From Ilex aquifolium (Eukaryota; Streptophyta; Magnoliopsida; Aquifoliales; Aquifoliaceae): DNA of 64,000 nt. Within the stretch, counting starts at the first letter, position 1. Every line of letters starts with the position of its first letter. The position numbers and the translations under genes were made by a program. A model generated the notes under the pieces. It did no database searches and was not told the origin of the DNA. It saw only the letters and a program-made list of their open reading frames with translations. The DNA lies in contig OX637394.1 in the NCBI GenBank assembly GCA_951799425.1, positions 28,246,001-28,310,000 of the forward strand. Reading direction: 5' to 3'. Positions 35,330 to 48,520 of this stretch are shown here, in pieces.

Positions 35330-35765
35330 TGTTGGATTTTTTCAAACTCTAATAAACACGGATATAGAGTATTTCATAATCAAATCTAATAATCATCATA
35401 CAAGGTAATCGACAAACCTATAAATCATGAATAACGATTGCGTTTGTTTTCCTGAATATAAGAATATAGTGTTCTACCACAGTCTCTGATGCACACGAAT
35501 GATTGAAAGTTGATACCTTGAAGTGCATTGAGATGGGGACGGCTACCACATATATATAGGACTTTATCTCCTAGTCATCTGTCCATCAAAGAAGTCATAG
35601 GATAATGGTAGACTTTCACTCCTTATATTTAGGGAAACCACACCCCATGTATAACTGATTAAGTTACACAATTCTGTTTGAGTTAGACAACATTTAACCC
35701 ATGATTAAAATACATGTGTAGGACTAATGGGAATATTTTATTAAAATAATAAAAAAGTTTCAACA
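35330..35765 (-). repeat. copia-type LTR with adjacent primer-binding site
   Basis: On minus it reads TGTTGAAAC...AATCCAACA (436 bp). It is followed at once by AGTGGTATGAGAGC, a close variant of the initiator-Met tRNA primer-binding site used by Ty1/copia elements. A TATA-like run (atatatata) lies near 35552-35560. The internal region continues only to about 35190, next to the possible Helitron end, so the element is truncated. Confidence 0.7.
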
Positions 35766-35827
35766 TACTAAGCCAAAAAAAAATTTGATTACTATAATTG
35801 TCCTCTAACATTTCTTAAATATTCAAA

Positions 35828-37161
35828 GGGTTAATCGCAAATTGCACTCCAAAAGATCTCTCGAATCTCAATTTGCACCATCAAAAATCAAAAATATCAA
35901 TTTGCACCCTCAAAGATATAAATCTATATCAATGTGCACCTGAAGCTAACAGCCGTTTAGTTTGTCATCTAAAACTAAATGGATAAATTAACCTAGACCC
36001 CCTCATGTTTGTCACTTAATCATCTAGACTCCTTTACATTCGAAATATTACACTTACACACCCTGAAAATTCAAATATGCCTAAAAGTGTTCCCCCCAAT
36101 TGGGCATCCAAATAATTCTATTCAAGTGTTGTATTTATTAGATATAAAGAATATTATATAATATCAGTACTTAAATGTGAGGGGACAAATAAGAGTAATG
36201 AAATGGTCAAAAACTTTATTCATAAGGCCAATTGTTATGTTATTTTTAATATCAAATTGTTAGTTATATAAAACTTATCTAAAAATACATTCGTACTTAC
36301 AATCACAAAGATTAATAAGTGACAATGTCAAGGTCCACTTATTCTCTTACTTATGACATGATATAGTGATTACAAATAAATTATTATCTTAAATATTAGT
36401 TTTACATGATACTTTTTAAAAATTAATCGTTAGTACGTTGTTTATCATACAAACAATTTTCTTTCTTTTTTTGGGTCATCAAACTGATTTTAGCAAATGT
36501 CTTTGTCCGTAAAAGAAGCACTCATCCATGTGATTAGCATTAACCATTTAGTTATTAAAGACCATTTAGTTCGTTTGAATACAGTACATATATAAAAAAA
36601 AATTATGGAATCTAAGAGGAGATGTTAAGTTTTTTAAAACTTAAAAGGGTAAAAGATATTTTTAAAAATTTGACCGGGGGGAAGGGGGGCCATGGGCCCC
36701 ATTTGGTTCTGTCCTTGCCAGTACTGTTGAACATTATATAATATATGTATTTGTATTGAACATTCAAAGGACAGACTTGATTTTGAACTTTAGAATATAA
36801 TGGGCCCACAAAATAAAATATAGTATAAAAATTACAGTTGTTTTTAGGATGACATTGTGTTTTTTAACGATTACATTAACGAATATTGACGATAGGGGGT
36901 TATGTGTTACATGCGCACAAACGTTAGAGGTGCAAGTGTAATATTCTAAGTATGAGGGGATCCTGTAATTAAGTGATAAATCTAAAGGGGTCCAGGTGTA
37001 ATTTACCCATTTAGTTTTAGACCGCAAACTGACGGCTGTTAGCTTCAAGTGCACATTGATACAAATTTATATCTTTGAGGGTACAAATTGAAATTTTTTT
37101 TATCTTTAATGGTACAAATTGAGATCGAGAGATCTTTTATGGTGCAATTTGCGATTAACCC
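35828..37161. mobile_element. Mutator-like element with long terminal repeats
   Basis: The ends are GGGTTAATCGCAAATTGCAC and its inverse, continuing as diverged inverted repeats for about 220-230 bp (35828-36055 and 36940-37161). Perfect 9-bp duplications atattcaaa lie at 35819-35827 and 37162-37170. A 9-bp duplication plus long inverted repeats defines Mutator-like elements. The 1334-bp element has no transposase, so it is non-autonomous. Confidence 0.88.
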
Positions 37162-37490
37162 ATATTCAAAATACCATTCACATGAATAAATGTATAGCAC
37201 TAATTGTCCTTTGTACTGTACATTTATTTATTTCAAAGGTGTGGTGACTCTTCCATCTATCCCTACATTTACTCACCAGCTTCCAATTTTTTTTCAGATT
37301 AATTTGAGGATTTAATTGCTACTAAGCGGCCCTCCTCAACCCTTTAAATCGTCCCCCGCTTCTCCCACTTAGAGTCTGATTTGCCCATAAAATTTTCTCT
37401 CTTTGCACACAAATATTGTATTCACACAAACAACTACTCTGTTTTAATTTACCACTCCATCCACTTCTTCATTGTCTTCACAATTTTGGT

Positions 37491-37530
37491 ATGTATGTGT
37501 GTGTGTATATATATATATACACACACACAT
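37491..37530. repeat. (GT)n(TA)n(CA)n microsatellite
   Basis: gtgtgtgtatatatatatat followed by acacacacac forms a nearly perfect self-complementary microsatellite. Confidence 0.9.
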
Positions 37531-39578
37531 TCTTTTTTTTCTGTAATCCCAAAATGCTCACCAACTGTTTTCTCTCCAAAAACCTATTCAATATTACCCA
37601 TCATCTCCTCAAACCCAATTTTTGAATTTCTGATGTTATGAATTAAATTGTAGACCCAAATTATTGAAATTATAATTTTTTGATTGGGCTTAAATTTTTT
37701 GGGGCCTTTTTGTAAGGCCTAAAATTTTCATGGATTTAAATTTTTTATGTGGACTAGTTATGTATCTAAAATTATGGGGCCTAAAACCCATGTTTTTTTT
37801 TTAATAGTGTAGGGCCAGCCCTGTTTTGTACTAATAGTGGTATGTTTGTTGCAGGCTCAACAATCATTGAGGAGTAAAGAGTATCCTCAATTGTTTACTC
37901 TCCCGCAAGAGGGGAGTGATTTTATGGTTTTAGGGTTGGTAGTTAGCTTGGTTTTGTTGCAAATAAACTAATGGTCCTCCTGATAGCATGTTTTCAGACA
38001 GGAGTGGATTCAGAGGTCACACTCTCCAAGGGCTTGTGCTCACTGAAGAAAGATCAGAGGAGTTTACAGAAACGCTCCTGATAGCATGGAAGTCATGGCT
38101 TGGATCTAAAACATGATATCATACAATTAAAATTTTGATTAAATAGTCCTCAAATCTCAACTCTTAGGCATAAGTTTCATGCTTATGAACACAAATGTTA
38201 TTCACCCTACACTATTATCTGTTGTTATCTGGTGCCTATTACTTCGAATACTTTGCATTATTCCCTCTCCCTGTCCCTCTCCTCTCCTCTCCTTCTCACG
38301 CTCCTTTTTTATATTTTTCTACTAAGTAATTTATTTGAGGTACCCTTCACTCAATAGTTTATCTTGTTTCACGTGCTGAATGATCAACTCCAAAAAAACT
38401 TATTTTCATAATGTGAAAAAACGTGTACACTATTTTGAGGCTAACAATTTTAAACGACTTACTTTAACCTCGAGTTATATTCACTTCAAGATGTGTTGGC
38501 TACAATTGGTGGCATCTAAACGGTAGGGAAGATATGAATGCCGAATTGAAGATAATAAAACAAAAGGAAAAGAAGAAGAATAAAGGGAAAACACCGTATT
38601 TTCAGAACTTCCGACTTAAAAACAATGTTCTTCATTTTAGCCCCAATATGTCATGTGTATTTAAAGTTTCAACTCTCTAAGAATAAAATATAGATAAATA
38701 AATCTGATCTCTATAAATTTGACCAACCACAATAACATATTTTCTAATTAGATTGAGATTTTTTGTAGGTAAAAAATGATAAATTTTAAGGAGAATTCAA
38801 AAACTTTAGATCTCTAATATGTGTAGGGATATAAATCCAAAATCTAATTCTAATGTCTGTAGATCCATAACGTAATTTTTCGTTTAACAGAAACAAATAA
38901 GTATATAAGAAATCGATGTATAACTTGAAACCTTGTGCATATTCTATAAAAAAATTGACTGACCAAATTAATTATATAAAATTTTGAAAAATCCATAATT
39001 CAGAATTGTATTGGTGTCACATAAATAACCTTAGCAAATATGAGATCCCTTTTAACTTAATTTCACAAATACTTCATGCTCTTATTATATATTCATCAAA
39101 AAAAATTAAATATTTATGCACGTGGTGCATTGTTAGTATGGTAAAAAACACAAAACATTCAATTACAAGTCAATCAAAGGTCATGTTCTCAAAATATACT
39201 ATTAAATCAAGAAGGCGATAGGGTGGATACACTAGAATGGTCCAATGAAACCATATCTTCAAAAGAATGTGCATAACAGTGGCAGTCAGCTCCGTACTGT
39301 AGCCACAAGTACTGAGGAGGAACTAGAAGATGAAAGTTAATGTTTCCCTTCAAAATCTTTTAAGATCCCAGAGCATGTTCGATACAAGAGAGGCAAGCCA
39401 TATGGCATATGCGTACATAAAGAGACAAGCACACAAGTACTTGAACCAAGTCTTATGTCACTTGATGGCCTTATACCAATTAGTTGAAGCCAAATAAATA
39501 AATCATGCCCATTATTCAGTTTTATGTATGCAAACATGTGCACATTGATCTGCAGTTTTTGTGGTTTTGTTTTCGGGG

Positions 39579-39620
39579 TTTTTTTTTTTTTTTTTGGGGG
39601 GGGGGGGGTGGGAGGGTGGG
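39579..39620. repeat. poly-T/poly-G run
   Basis: About 16 T followed by about 13 G. Such homopolymers are prone to assembly error, so lengths here are uncertain. Confidence 0.9.
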
Positions 39621-41656
39621 TGCGTAAAAGAGAAACACTGCACAATTATATAAGATCATCAGTTGCAAATATCTTTTTGTTATTCCACACACCTTCGATC
39701 ATCCTATCTAATGCAACTTCTGTGCATATATAGACAATTATACTGAGATGAGCATTTTTTAAGTGTTCCAACTTCCAAAGCATAAATTATAATACGATCA
39801 AAGAGTCACCATTAATTTCATCATTAAGGACACCAACACAAAAGAAACTTAAATATAATATCAACGATTGCAGAACATTTACCTGTTATACCAGAACCCT
39901 AACGTTCACTTCCCTTTCTTTTTCGAAGAATAGAAAGAAACGTTACAGGAATAAATGGAGACGAAATAATATAAAATGGGATTATTATCCACCAACAAGC
40001 ACTTCAAAACTGCAGCTGAAACATCAAACCAAATTCCAGCTACAATGCTTCTCTATAATCCCCTTGAAAAAGCTATATACAATTATCTTCCTATTTTTCT
40101 CTTCATCCTTTACTTCTTTCACCCCTTATTTACACGATTATATACCATCTTCTTACAGCATCTACCCATTTACAGATTACCTCCGAGAGCCCTCTCAATG
40201 TCGGCAGAGCAAATCGCCCGAAAAGAAACATGCAGAGACAACCTCTGCTGTTGTTTCAACATCAATACCTGGTATGATGTCAGCTTGCAGCAGATTTAAA
40301 AGATTAAGCATACGAGTCTGATTAGTGACCAACCTGGAGCCTAACCTTCCTGCTGAAATCAGAATCCAACTGTATACACCTGCTGATAAAATGCTTTTTA
40401 AGTCAATACCTCAGCCGTTCAGATACTGAAGATTCACGATTTTGTATTAAAACTCAGTCAAGCAGAACAAATGTGAAAAATAAACTACGTAATTCCAGTA
40501 TAGTGTCAGTAAATTCCAAAGCAAATAACGTCCAGGTAAGTATGATGGAACACCCCATATCCTCAACTTTTAAAATCACTCCACAAGTGGATATAAAACT
40601 ACACAAGCTTCCAAAAACAAAAGTAGTGGACCACTGAGATGCAGCAGAAATTATGTTCAATGAGAAACATTATTGTGGTCAAAGAAAGCTTGAGCATAAT
40701 GCCAATAGATTATAAGTTGATATGATGCTCATAGGCAGACACAGAGAAGTCCCAGCACTGCACTTTTTTAAAAGATTGTCTAAAGCAGTGTATCTGCAAT
40801 TTTGCCGTTGTTATGGACGACATTTAAGTAGATAATTATCAAAAGGTTTCAGGCTGGGTTAAAAGGAAGACGCATGAAGAACTATGTAACTGTAAAATAA
40901 GAAGAAAGAGATGCCTCGAAATAAGTATCACGAAATAATATCTAAGTAGAGGGTGTGAATGAAACAGAGAAAGAGTGAAAATCCATACAACAGCTAAACA
41001 GAGAACTAAGAAAGTTGAATAACATAGTGCGAAAGAGATCATTAAAAACGGCTTTGACTTCATTCCGCATGATCATTTTCTCCACAATACATCCCTCTAG
41101 AAGACAATTGGTTTCCTGTGCTCTACCCAGAGAGACGCCGGATAAAATCTTAAGGAGAACCATTCTCTCTTTTTTTTCCTTTCATGTTGTTTGGTATTCT
41201 CAAGAGTTCTTTTATTTTTATTTTTTGTGATAAGAAACAAAACTCTTGTATTAAAATAAAAATTGAGTGTACATCAAAGAGATTGGATAAGAAATTCAAT
41301 CAATTTAAAAATCAATCAGTAAAAAATTCATAGGAAAATGAAGCCTATAAATCACACGAGACTCTCCATCCTGTAAAAACAGCAAAAAGCGAAACTCCTT
41401 TGAAAGCCTTTGAAACCAAAGCCCAAAACGATGCTAAAAAATGAATATGATCCCATAGTTCATCCTTACTCTTGTTCCGATCTTCAAATATTATTGAATT
41501 ACGTTCCTTCTAGATAACCCAAAATATAACAATAATAGCACAATCCCACAAAATTGCACCTTTATCAAGTCTTCCAAACCCTTTAACATCTTCAATAAAC
41601 AAAGAAGATGTAGCAGGGATCACCCAACTCAATCCCGCCTCTCGATACAACTGATA

Positions 41657-41941
41657 TCATAACTTCAAAGTAACAGGGCAATGTAAGAATAGATGATCAA
41701 TGCTCTCACAATCCCCTTTACACATCACACACCACTGAGGGGAAAGACAAGTATGAGACTTCCTCCTCTGAAGCATGACATTAGAGTTAATCTTACCATG
41801 AACAACTATACATGCAAAAACTTGTACCTCTAAAGATACTTTGGCCTTCCAAATCATCAAAGCTGGAAGAAAAATAGGAATATTTACCTCTATCATAGAA
41901 TCAAAGAACGATTTACAAGAGAAGACTCCCGAAGATTCCAA
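41657..41941 (-). pseudogene. L1 zinc-binding RT tail (zf-RVT)
   Basis: The 94-codon frame reads IWKAKVSLEVQVFACIVVHG, then CVMCKGDCESIDHLFLHCPV. The CxxC...HxxxxHC pattern is that of the zinc-binding domain found after reverse transcriptase in plant L1 elements. Confidence 0.85.
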
Positions 41942-42773
41942 AGTTCACATTCTTTTATCACCCGACTCTCTATTCATAATAATGTTGTTAATGGTATCAA
42001 GAAATGAAATCAATCAATGGTTTCTCTTTCTTCTATATTCCTATGAAAACCAAAATCCCAGGAATACAAAGAATCATAAGACCGAATCATAGAGGCAATG
42101 AAAGAACTATGGAAACGAGATAAATGATAGAGATGAGGAAAAAATATGATAGACAATGTTCACCCGCCCATACATCCTCCCAAAAATGAATTCTATCCCC
42201 ATTACCCACCACAAACCTAACATCTAGGGGAAGGGAGTGGTGAAGGAAGAAATGATCATTTGATTAGTTGGGAGGTGGTGTAGATCTAGGGATAAAGGAG
42301 GTCTTTCAATTGGTAATTTGAAGGCAAGAAATTGTGCTTTAGTAGGTAAGTGGCTTTAGAGGTTTCCTTTGGAATTAAATTCATTGTGGCATTTAGTTAT
42401 CATGAGCAAATATGGACTACATGTTAACGGATGAGATGCTAATAGGGTTGAGAGGGGTAGTTTCCAAAGCCCATGAAAATTCATTTCACAAGGACTAACG
42501 AGTCATTTTTTCAATTATCATAGCTACTCTCCCCCAGTAATTTGAATAGAGATAAAAAGTATGTGGGAATACTAGCAAGAACTGACTGAACAATAGTTAA
42601 CTTGCCCCCTCTAGATATATAAACTTTCTTCCACCCATCTAACTAATTTTTTCCACAATTGGATCCCAAAAAGATAAAGCTAATGGATTCCCACCCAAGG
42701 GTAATCCCACGTACTTCAAAGGCCACTCTCCTACCTTACATCCCAAAATTCCCGTCATCCTACTGATCTTTTC

Positions 42774-43935
42774 TTAATTTGAATTAACGTCCACAATTAC
42801 ACTTTTATCAATATTCACCTTCAATCTTAAGACCATACCAAACACATCTACAATATTCTTGAAATTAAGAAGCCTATCATCCCCTCCATCAGAAAAAAAT
42901 AGTGTCATCAGCAAACTGTAAATGAGAAACCGCAACTTTATCCCTTCCCACTGTGAAACTCTCCACCAAACCCATCGACAACTAAAGTAAAAAAGAAAAT
43001 GAGATAAATGATCACTGTATATCAATCCTCTAGATGCCTTAAATCTACCCATTGGCTTACCGTTCACCATAACTGAAAAATTCATAGAGTGAAAATATCC
43101 AAGAATCCATTTTCTCCATCTTTCTCCATATCCTTTCACCCCCATAACATATTCCAAAAAGCTCCAATCTACACAATCATATGCTTTCTCAAAATCAATT
43201 TTGAACACAAAACCCTCCTTCCCTCTTTGTCTATAATCCTCCACAACCTCATTTACCACTAAAACCATATCAAGAATTTGTCTGTCCTTAACAAAAGCCC
43301 CTCCACACTCAGAAAATTGTACTACTCAACATCTCTTTTAACCTTAAGGATAAAACTTTAGCAATAATTTTATAGAGACTAAACACCAAACTAATCGGCC
43401 TATAATCCTTCACCTTCATGGCCTTGTCTTTCTTTGGAATTAAACAAATAAAAGTTGCATTGGTAATTGCATTGACCACACCATTCTGGAAAAATTCATT
43501 GAAGACTTTCATTAAATCTACTTTCACTATATCCTAATAATCCTGATACATAGTCAAAGTGAAACCATCAGGGCCTGGAGCCTTATCACGACCACACTCG
43601 AAAATTACTTTTCTCACTTCTTCTTCCACACAAAAGTCTTTCCAGCCACCTAGACTTATCTTCTCCAATAGGACTCCACTTCAATCCTTCTAATATCGGT
43701 CTCTCACTAACTTGACTTGAATATAAAGTCATAAAGAATTCAACAATCATGTTCTCAATTCTTCCCTCTTCTTCAATAACCTCACCATTTCCAATTCCAA
43801 TTTATCAATGAACTTTTTTTTCCTTCTATTTTCTACTCTATAAAACAACTTATAATTATTATCCCCTTCTTTAATCCATTTCACTCTCACTTTTTGTCTC
43901 CAACTAATTTCTTTCTTTCTTTTTTTTTGGATCAA
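42774..43935 (-). pseudogene. L1 reverse transcriptase, degenerate
   Basis: The frame at 43527-43309 has ATFICLIPKKDKAMKVKDYR and PISLVFSLYKIIAKVL. The frame at 43268-42774 has GFVFKIDFEKAYDCVDWSFL, then MGRFKASRGL and LLMTLFFSDG, a decayed form of the FADDTLFF active site. Spacing and motifs fit the L1 clade. Frameshifts near 43300, and the damaged active-site segment, show it is not functional. Confidence 0.85.
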
Positions 43936-44399
43936 AAACTAATTTCTTTTTTGAAACCCACATTTTCAAATTTATTCCTTAACTCCCATCTTTCCTTCCT
44001 CAAATTTATCAATCTCTTCAATTTTGTTCATTATTTAATTTTTTTTAACTCTAATATTCCCAAACACTTCCTTTTTCCAACTCCGGACTCTTTTTTTTTC
44101 ACATTTTCTAATTTCTTCATAAATTTAAAACCTTCCCATCCCTCACAACTTTCTTCCCACCATCAATCTTTTAACTGACCTGTAAAAGTAGTTCTAACCA
44201 CATATTTTCAAATCTAAAAGGAGACGGATCCCTCTTCACTTTAGTTGAATCAAAGCATAATAGGACAATGATTTAATACAATTCTCGACAAAGTCTCCAG
44301 CCTTACCCCCGAAAAACATTTCTCCCGCTCTGTAGAGAACAAAAATCTATCTACTCTATTACAAAACAGGATTCTCTCTAAAATTTGACCGTGTGATAG

Positions 44400-44655
44400 G
44401 AATGATCAAAATATCATTTCAAAACGGTCGAAATGTTTCCGTTTTCAAGAAGACTGAAACGAATCAGTGATGAAATCGAAATTCTAATATTTCAAGGTAT
44501 TCCATAATGTTTCAAGATATTTTATAATATTTCAATGCATTTGCACAATTACTTCGAAATATTTCAAGGTAATTCAAGATACTTTGATATATTTTGATCA
44601 ATATTTTAGAAAAATAATTCTTAAATTTTTTATTTTTTCATTATGTTTTGAGCGT
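44400..44655 (-). mobile_element. truncated copy of the CAAGGATC hAT MITE
   Basis: Read on plus, the sequence (gatcaaaatatc, then cagtgatgaaatcgaaattc and tttcaatgcatttgcacaat) matches the reverse complement of the element at 53656-53998 over about 240 bp. Its outer end is degraded and the other end is missing. Confidence 0.75.
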
Positions 44656-46329
44656 ATGTTTAATACCAAACAAGGTGACAAGTCTCTTGCCAAACATTAT
44701 GGTGTTTTAACAGTGGTATGAGAAGAAATTACGTTTTATCAGCCACTGAATACAGATTTGGAGATTCTAAAGGATTCCACTTCCATGTAGGTATTAAATG
44801 TTTGGATGCATCAAAAAACAAAACCCACCCAAAAGATAAGAGGAATTTTCCAGAATTTGAGGGCATGCAATGTAATGTATAATTCAAAAAAGGGATGGGG
44901 ACCCATATGCCTCTATCTTACAAAACAAGATAAGCAACCTGTCACATGGGGAGAATACACAACAGACCAGATACTACAAATAGCATAAGCATGCAAGAAA
45001 AATAGAAAAACCAAAGAAATAGCAGCAAAAGACATAATAGAAAATCTAAATAAATGCAATGATTGGTTTAATGTGTATAAGGATGAAAAAATTCTGCAAT
45101 ATTAATAAATAAGTACAGCAACTGCTTTATCAGCCACTGAGTACAAATTTGGAGATTCAACACCGCCAACAAGAAGAGTTTTAAGTTTTGTTATTATCTA
45201 GTCTTAATTCTGAGTACAGTGTGTTTACAGATTAGATTTTAGATAGTGAGAAACTTTTGACGGTTGTCAATGCTTATTCTCGTCTTCAGCATACTTCGCT
45301 AACTCATGGGACTTCTTTTCCCCTCACAGGAGTCCTCTGCCTTGATCTCTAGTGACAGTAGTAATGGTGGCCGTAACTGTAATGGTGGTCGTGGTCAAGG
45401 TGGTAATCATGGTGGTGTAGGTATTGGTCATACTAGTTGTGGTAATCATTCTAAGTGGAAATGTTCTTCTCACTGATGATACTCAGGATTATTGTTGGGA
45501 TAAATGTAGGAGACTACCCTATGCTAATCAAGATTCTAATGACTCCACCCATGTCAACCCTTTATTGATGGTCCTTATACATTTATGTTCGGTTCTTATG
45601 ACAGCCTTACCTCAAAGCTTTCTAAGCTTGTCCTATATGTGGCATCCCAATTAGCTTCACCATATTGTATTATTAATTCAGAAGCTAGTGCTCAAATGTA
45701 TGGTATGTTCTCTCTATTTTTCAATCTTCGTTCTTCTAGCTCACGTATTGGGTTAGCTAATGGCTTTTTCGACCGATGCATAGGACTGATGATCCATGCC
45801 CCTTACATCTGGTTTATTGTTCCCCATTTTTCTTTTACGTTGTCACGTGTGAGTCAGATAACTAAGTCTTTAGAATGTTTAGTGACATTTTCTCCATCTT
45901 TTATTTTTCAGGATCTCCGGACGAAAAAAAAGGTAATTGATTTGGGACATGAGCATAATGCTCATTTGAATTCTCGAGATTCAGTCCCTACATTGTGTGC
46001 TACAGTGTCTCCTCTCTCATGGCATTTTTTATTGAGTCATCCTTTAGCGTCATCAAGTTATTCCTAGTTCAAGTCTTTCTTTTATGTTAGAATTTGTGGC
46101 TTGTCAATTGAGCAAGAATCACCGTAATTCGTTTTCTAGTAGCTCTCAAAGCCATTAGCTGAGTTCTTTTGGGGCAAGAATAAAAAACATTTATGGTTTT
46201 CATTTTGTGATCTTTTTTGATGATTTATCTCGCATTACTTGATTGTGTCTTATAAAAGATCGTTTTGAGTTGCTAAGATTTTTATCACTTTATAATAAAA
46301 TTCTGGTTTGATTTGATAAACCTATCAAG

Positions 46330-48520
46330 GTGTTCTATTATAACAAGGGTCTAGAGTATCAATCATTTATGTATACTTTTTATACTGACTATGGTATTAT
46401 CCACCGACTGCTTGTCTAACATCCAAACAAAATAGCGTTGCAGAATGGAAACATCAACATTTATTGGATGTTGCCCATGCTTTAATGCTTATGCATGTAC
46501 CAAAATTCTATTGGATCGATGGTGTCCTTACTTCCATTTATCTTATTAATCAAATGCCATCATCCATCTTAAACAACAAATCTCCATTTTTATTGCTTTA
46601 TTCCGATATACCACTCACTATTTGATTTAATTGTTCATGTCTTTGGTTGTGTTACATTTGTCCATCTTCTTGGTTCAGGTCGTGATAAACTCTCAAACCT
46701 CTCGGTCAAGTGTCTTTCTTGGATATTATTGTATTCATAAAGGATATTATTGTATTCAGAAAGGTTACTGATGGAATGACCCTATTGCTCGACAATACTA
46801 TATCAGTGCTGATTTTATCTTTTTCGAGTCTTCTTCATTCTTTTATGTGTCAGGCTATCATCTTTCTCTAGATTTAGTCTTTCCTAGTTAAGGGGAGCCC
46901 TTGTTGCCTATTGTACTAGAGTGCGTGGCTTCTTCTTTTACTATTTCTACTCCTCCACTACAGGTTCACCCTCATTCCAACGACAAAGAGATTGTTCTTT
47001 ATGCTGTAGTTCCACAGCCAACACCTGCTTCTACTGAAGTCCTACCTCCTGAGTCACCTTATGATCCTTCTGATTTGTATATTGCATTAAGAAAAGGTAC
47101 TCGTATTTCTACCAAGCATCTCATTTCTAATTTTATCTCTTTTCATCGCCTTCCTTAATCTTTTTATTAATTTGCATCATCATTGCCGTCCGCATTTGTT
47201 CCTAGTTCTTTGACATAGGCACTAGGTTCTCCTGCATGGAAAATAACTATGGATTAGGAGACGAAGGCCCTTCATGAGAATCAAGCACATAACCTCACTC
47301 CTCTTCCTCCCAGTAAATAGTCTGTCAATTGTCGTTGGGTGTACATAGTGAAATATCATCCTGATGGCTCTGTTAAACGTTTGAACACGCACGGTTGGCT
47401 GCCAAAGGCTACACTCAAACATATAATGTGGATTACGATGAGAATTTTTTTTCCAGTTGCAATCAATTTTGACTGCCCTTTGTATCAGCAGGACACAAGG
47501 AATGTGTTTTTGCACGGAAATCTACAAGAGAAAGTATATATAGTTCAACCTCGGGATATATTGGTTCCGAGAAAGAACAGTTAATCTATCATTTGAAGAA
47601 AGCATTATATGGGTAGAAACAATCACCACGTACTTAGTTTGATAAATTCAGTACCGTTGTACTTCAATATAGCTTTCAACGTTCTGCGCCAAATCATTCA
47701 ATTTTTCATACGATGTTCTTCTACATGTGTCATTATTCTTATTGTATATGTTGATAATATTATTATTAGTGGTGACGACTCCGATGGTATTGCTCATTTT
47801 AAAACTCATTTGGGGAAGCAGTTCCACACGAAAGACTTAGATCTTCTTCGATTTTTTTTTGGAATTGAAGTTACTTGATCTAAGAAGGGTATCAGTTTGC
47901 CAAAAAGGAAGTACGTGCTAGATTTCTTGTCTAAAACTAGTACTCTTTGTGCACATAAGTTAATACTCCCATAGACTCTACAATCAATTCTTTAGTATTC
48001 GAAAAGAGCACTACACAAAGGATTATTTTATCATCAGTCCTCATTAATTACAATTACTGGTTTCTAACTCTGAGTGGGTAGCCATATTAGCAGACAATCC
48101 ACTTCTGGTTAATATACGTTTGTCAGTGGCAATCTTGTTACTTAGCACAATAAGAAACAGAACGTAGTTGCACAGTCAAGTGTAGAGGCTGAATGTCATG
48201 CTATGACTCATATTGCATGTGAGATGTTGTGAGTTTGATCTTTGCTTCGTGAGATGGGTATTGGTGTGTCTTATCTTATGATGATGCACTGTGCAACTAT
48301 GTTTGTCAAGTGGCATTCTTGTTACTTAGCACAATAAGAAACAAAACGTAGTTGCACAGTCTAGTGCAGATGCTGAATGTCATGCTATGACTCATATTGC
48401 ATGTGAGATTTTGTGAGTTTGATCTTTACTTCGTAAGATGGGTATTGGTGTGTCTTATCCTATGATGATGCACTGTGACAATCAGACAACTATTTTCATT
48501 ACTAGTAATCTGATATTTCA
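46330..48520 (+). pseudogene. copia integrase, RT and RNase H, degenerate
   Basis: Integrase traces include GLEYQSFMY and a GIIHRL-like stretch. Reverse transcriptase is seen as NFDCPLYQQDTRNVFLHGNL and QEKVYIVQP, then ILIVYVDNIIISGDD (47730-47780; the YVDD motif appears as YVDN), then LDLLRFFFGIEV. RNase H is seen as AQSSVEAECHAMTHIACE. The active-site YVDN and many frameshifts mark it as dead. A ~183-bp stretch of the RNase H is tandemly duplicated (48121-48478). Confidence 0.8.
48121..48478. repeat. ~183-bp tandem duplication in copia RNase H
   Basis: The stretch beginning tgtcagtggcaatcttgtta at 48121 is repeated with few changes from 48304 (tgtcaagtggcattcttg). Both copies contain the AECHAMTHIACE codons. 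Confidence 0.85.

Larger units (their letters stand above)
37171..41206. other. intergenic DNA with weak gene-like traces
   Basis: No gene could be supported. 37680-37825 ends in agggccagccctg, resembling a hAT element end, but has no partner. On minus, 40372-40190 contains an acceptor-like site and a short frame; 41163-40942 has a 73-codon frame next to the LINE poly-A tail. Neither matches a family I know. Confidence 0.35.
41207..44395 (-). mobile_element. 5'-truncated L1-type LINE
   Basis: On minus it runs from an endonuclease C-terminal remnant (44390-44200) through reverse transcriptase (43935-42774) to the zinc-binding region (41941-41657). It ends in a TTATCACAAAAAATAAAAAT tail at 41207-41235. 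This is the ORF2 layout of plant L1 elements. Frameshifts and stops make it inactive. The 5' end stops next to a hAT MITE fragment. Confidence 0.85.

Noticed and set aside
37381..37641. Plus-strand frames across the GT/TA/CA microsatellite
   Set aside because: The peptide consists largely of microsatellite translation (YIYTHTH) and matches nothing known.
37680..37825. hAT-like end agggccagccctg
   Set aside because: No matching second end or 8-bp duplication could be found, so not called as an element.
39337..39733. Frames of 102 and 69 codons
   Set aside because: They depend on a poly-T/poly-G run (FFFFGGGG / PPPPKKKK) and encode homopolymer peptides.
43894..44178. 94-codon plus-strand frame rich in F, S and P
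   Set aside because: It is the antisense of the L1 coding region; the similarity lies on the minus strand.
44714..44726. TGGTATGAGAAG as primer-binding site of the copia element at 45200
   Set aside because: No LTR ends agree with the 52001-52240 LTR, and the upstream DNA is a hAT MITE fragment; noted only in that element's evidence.
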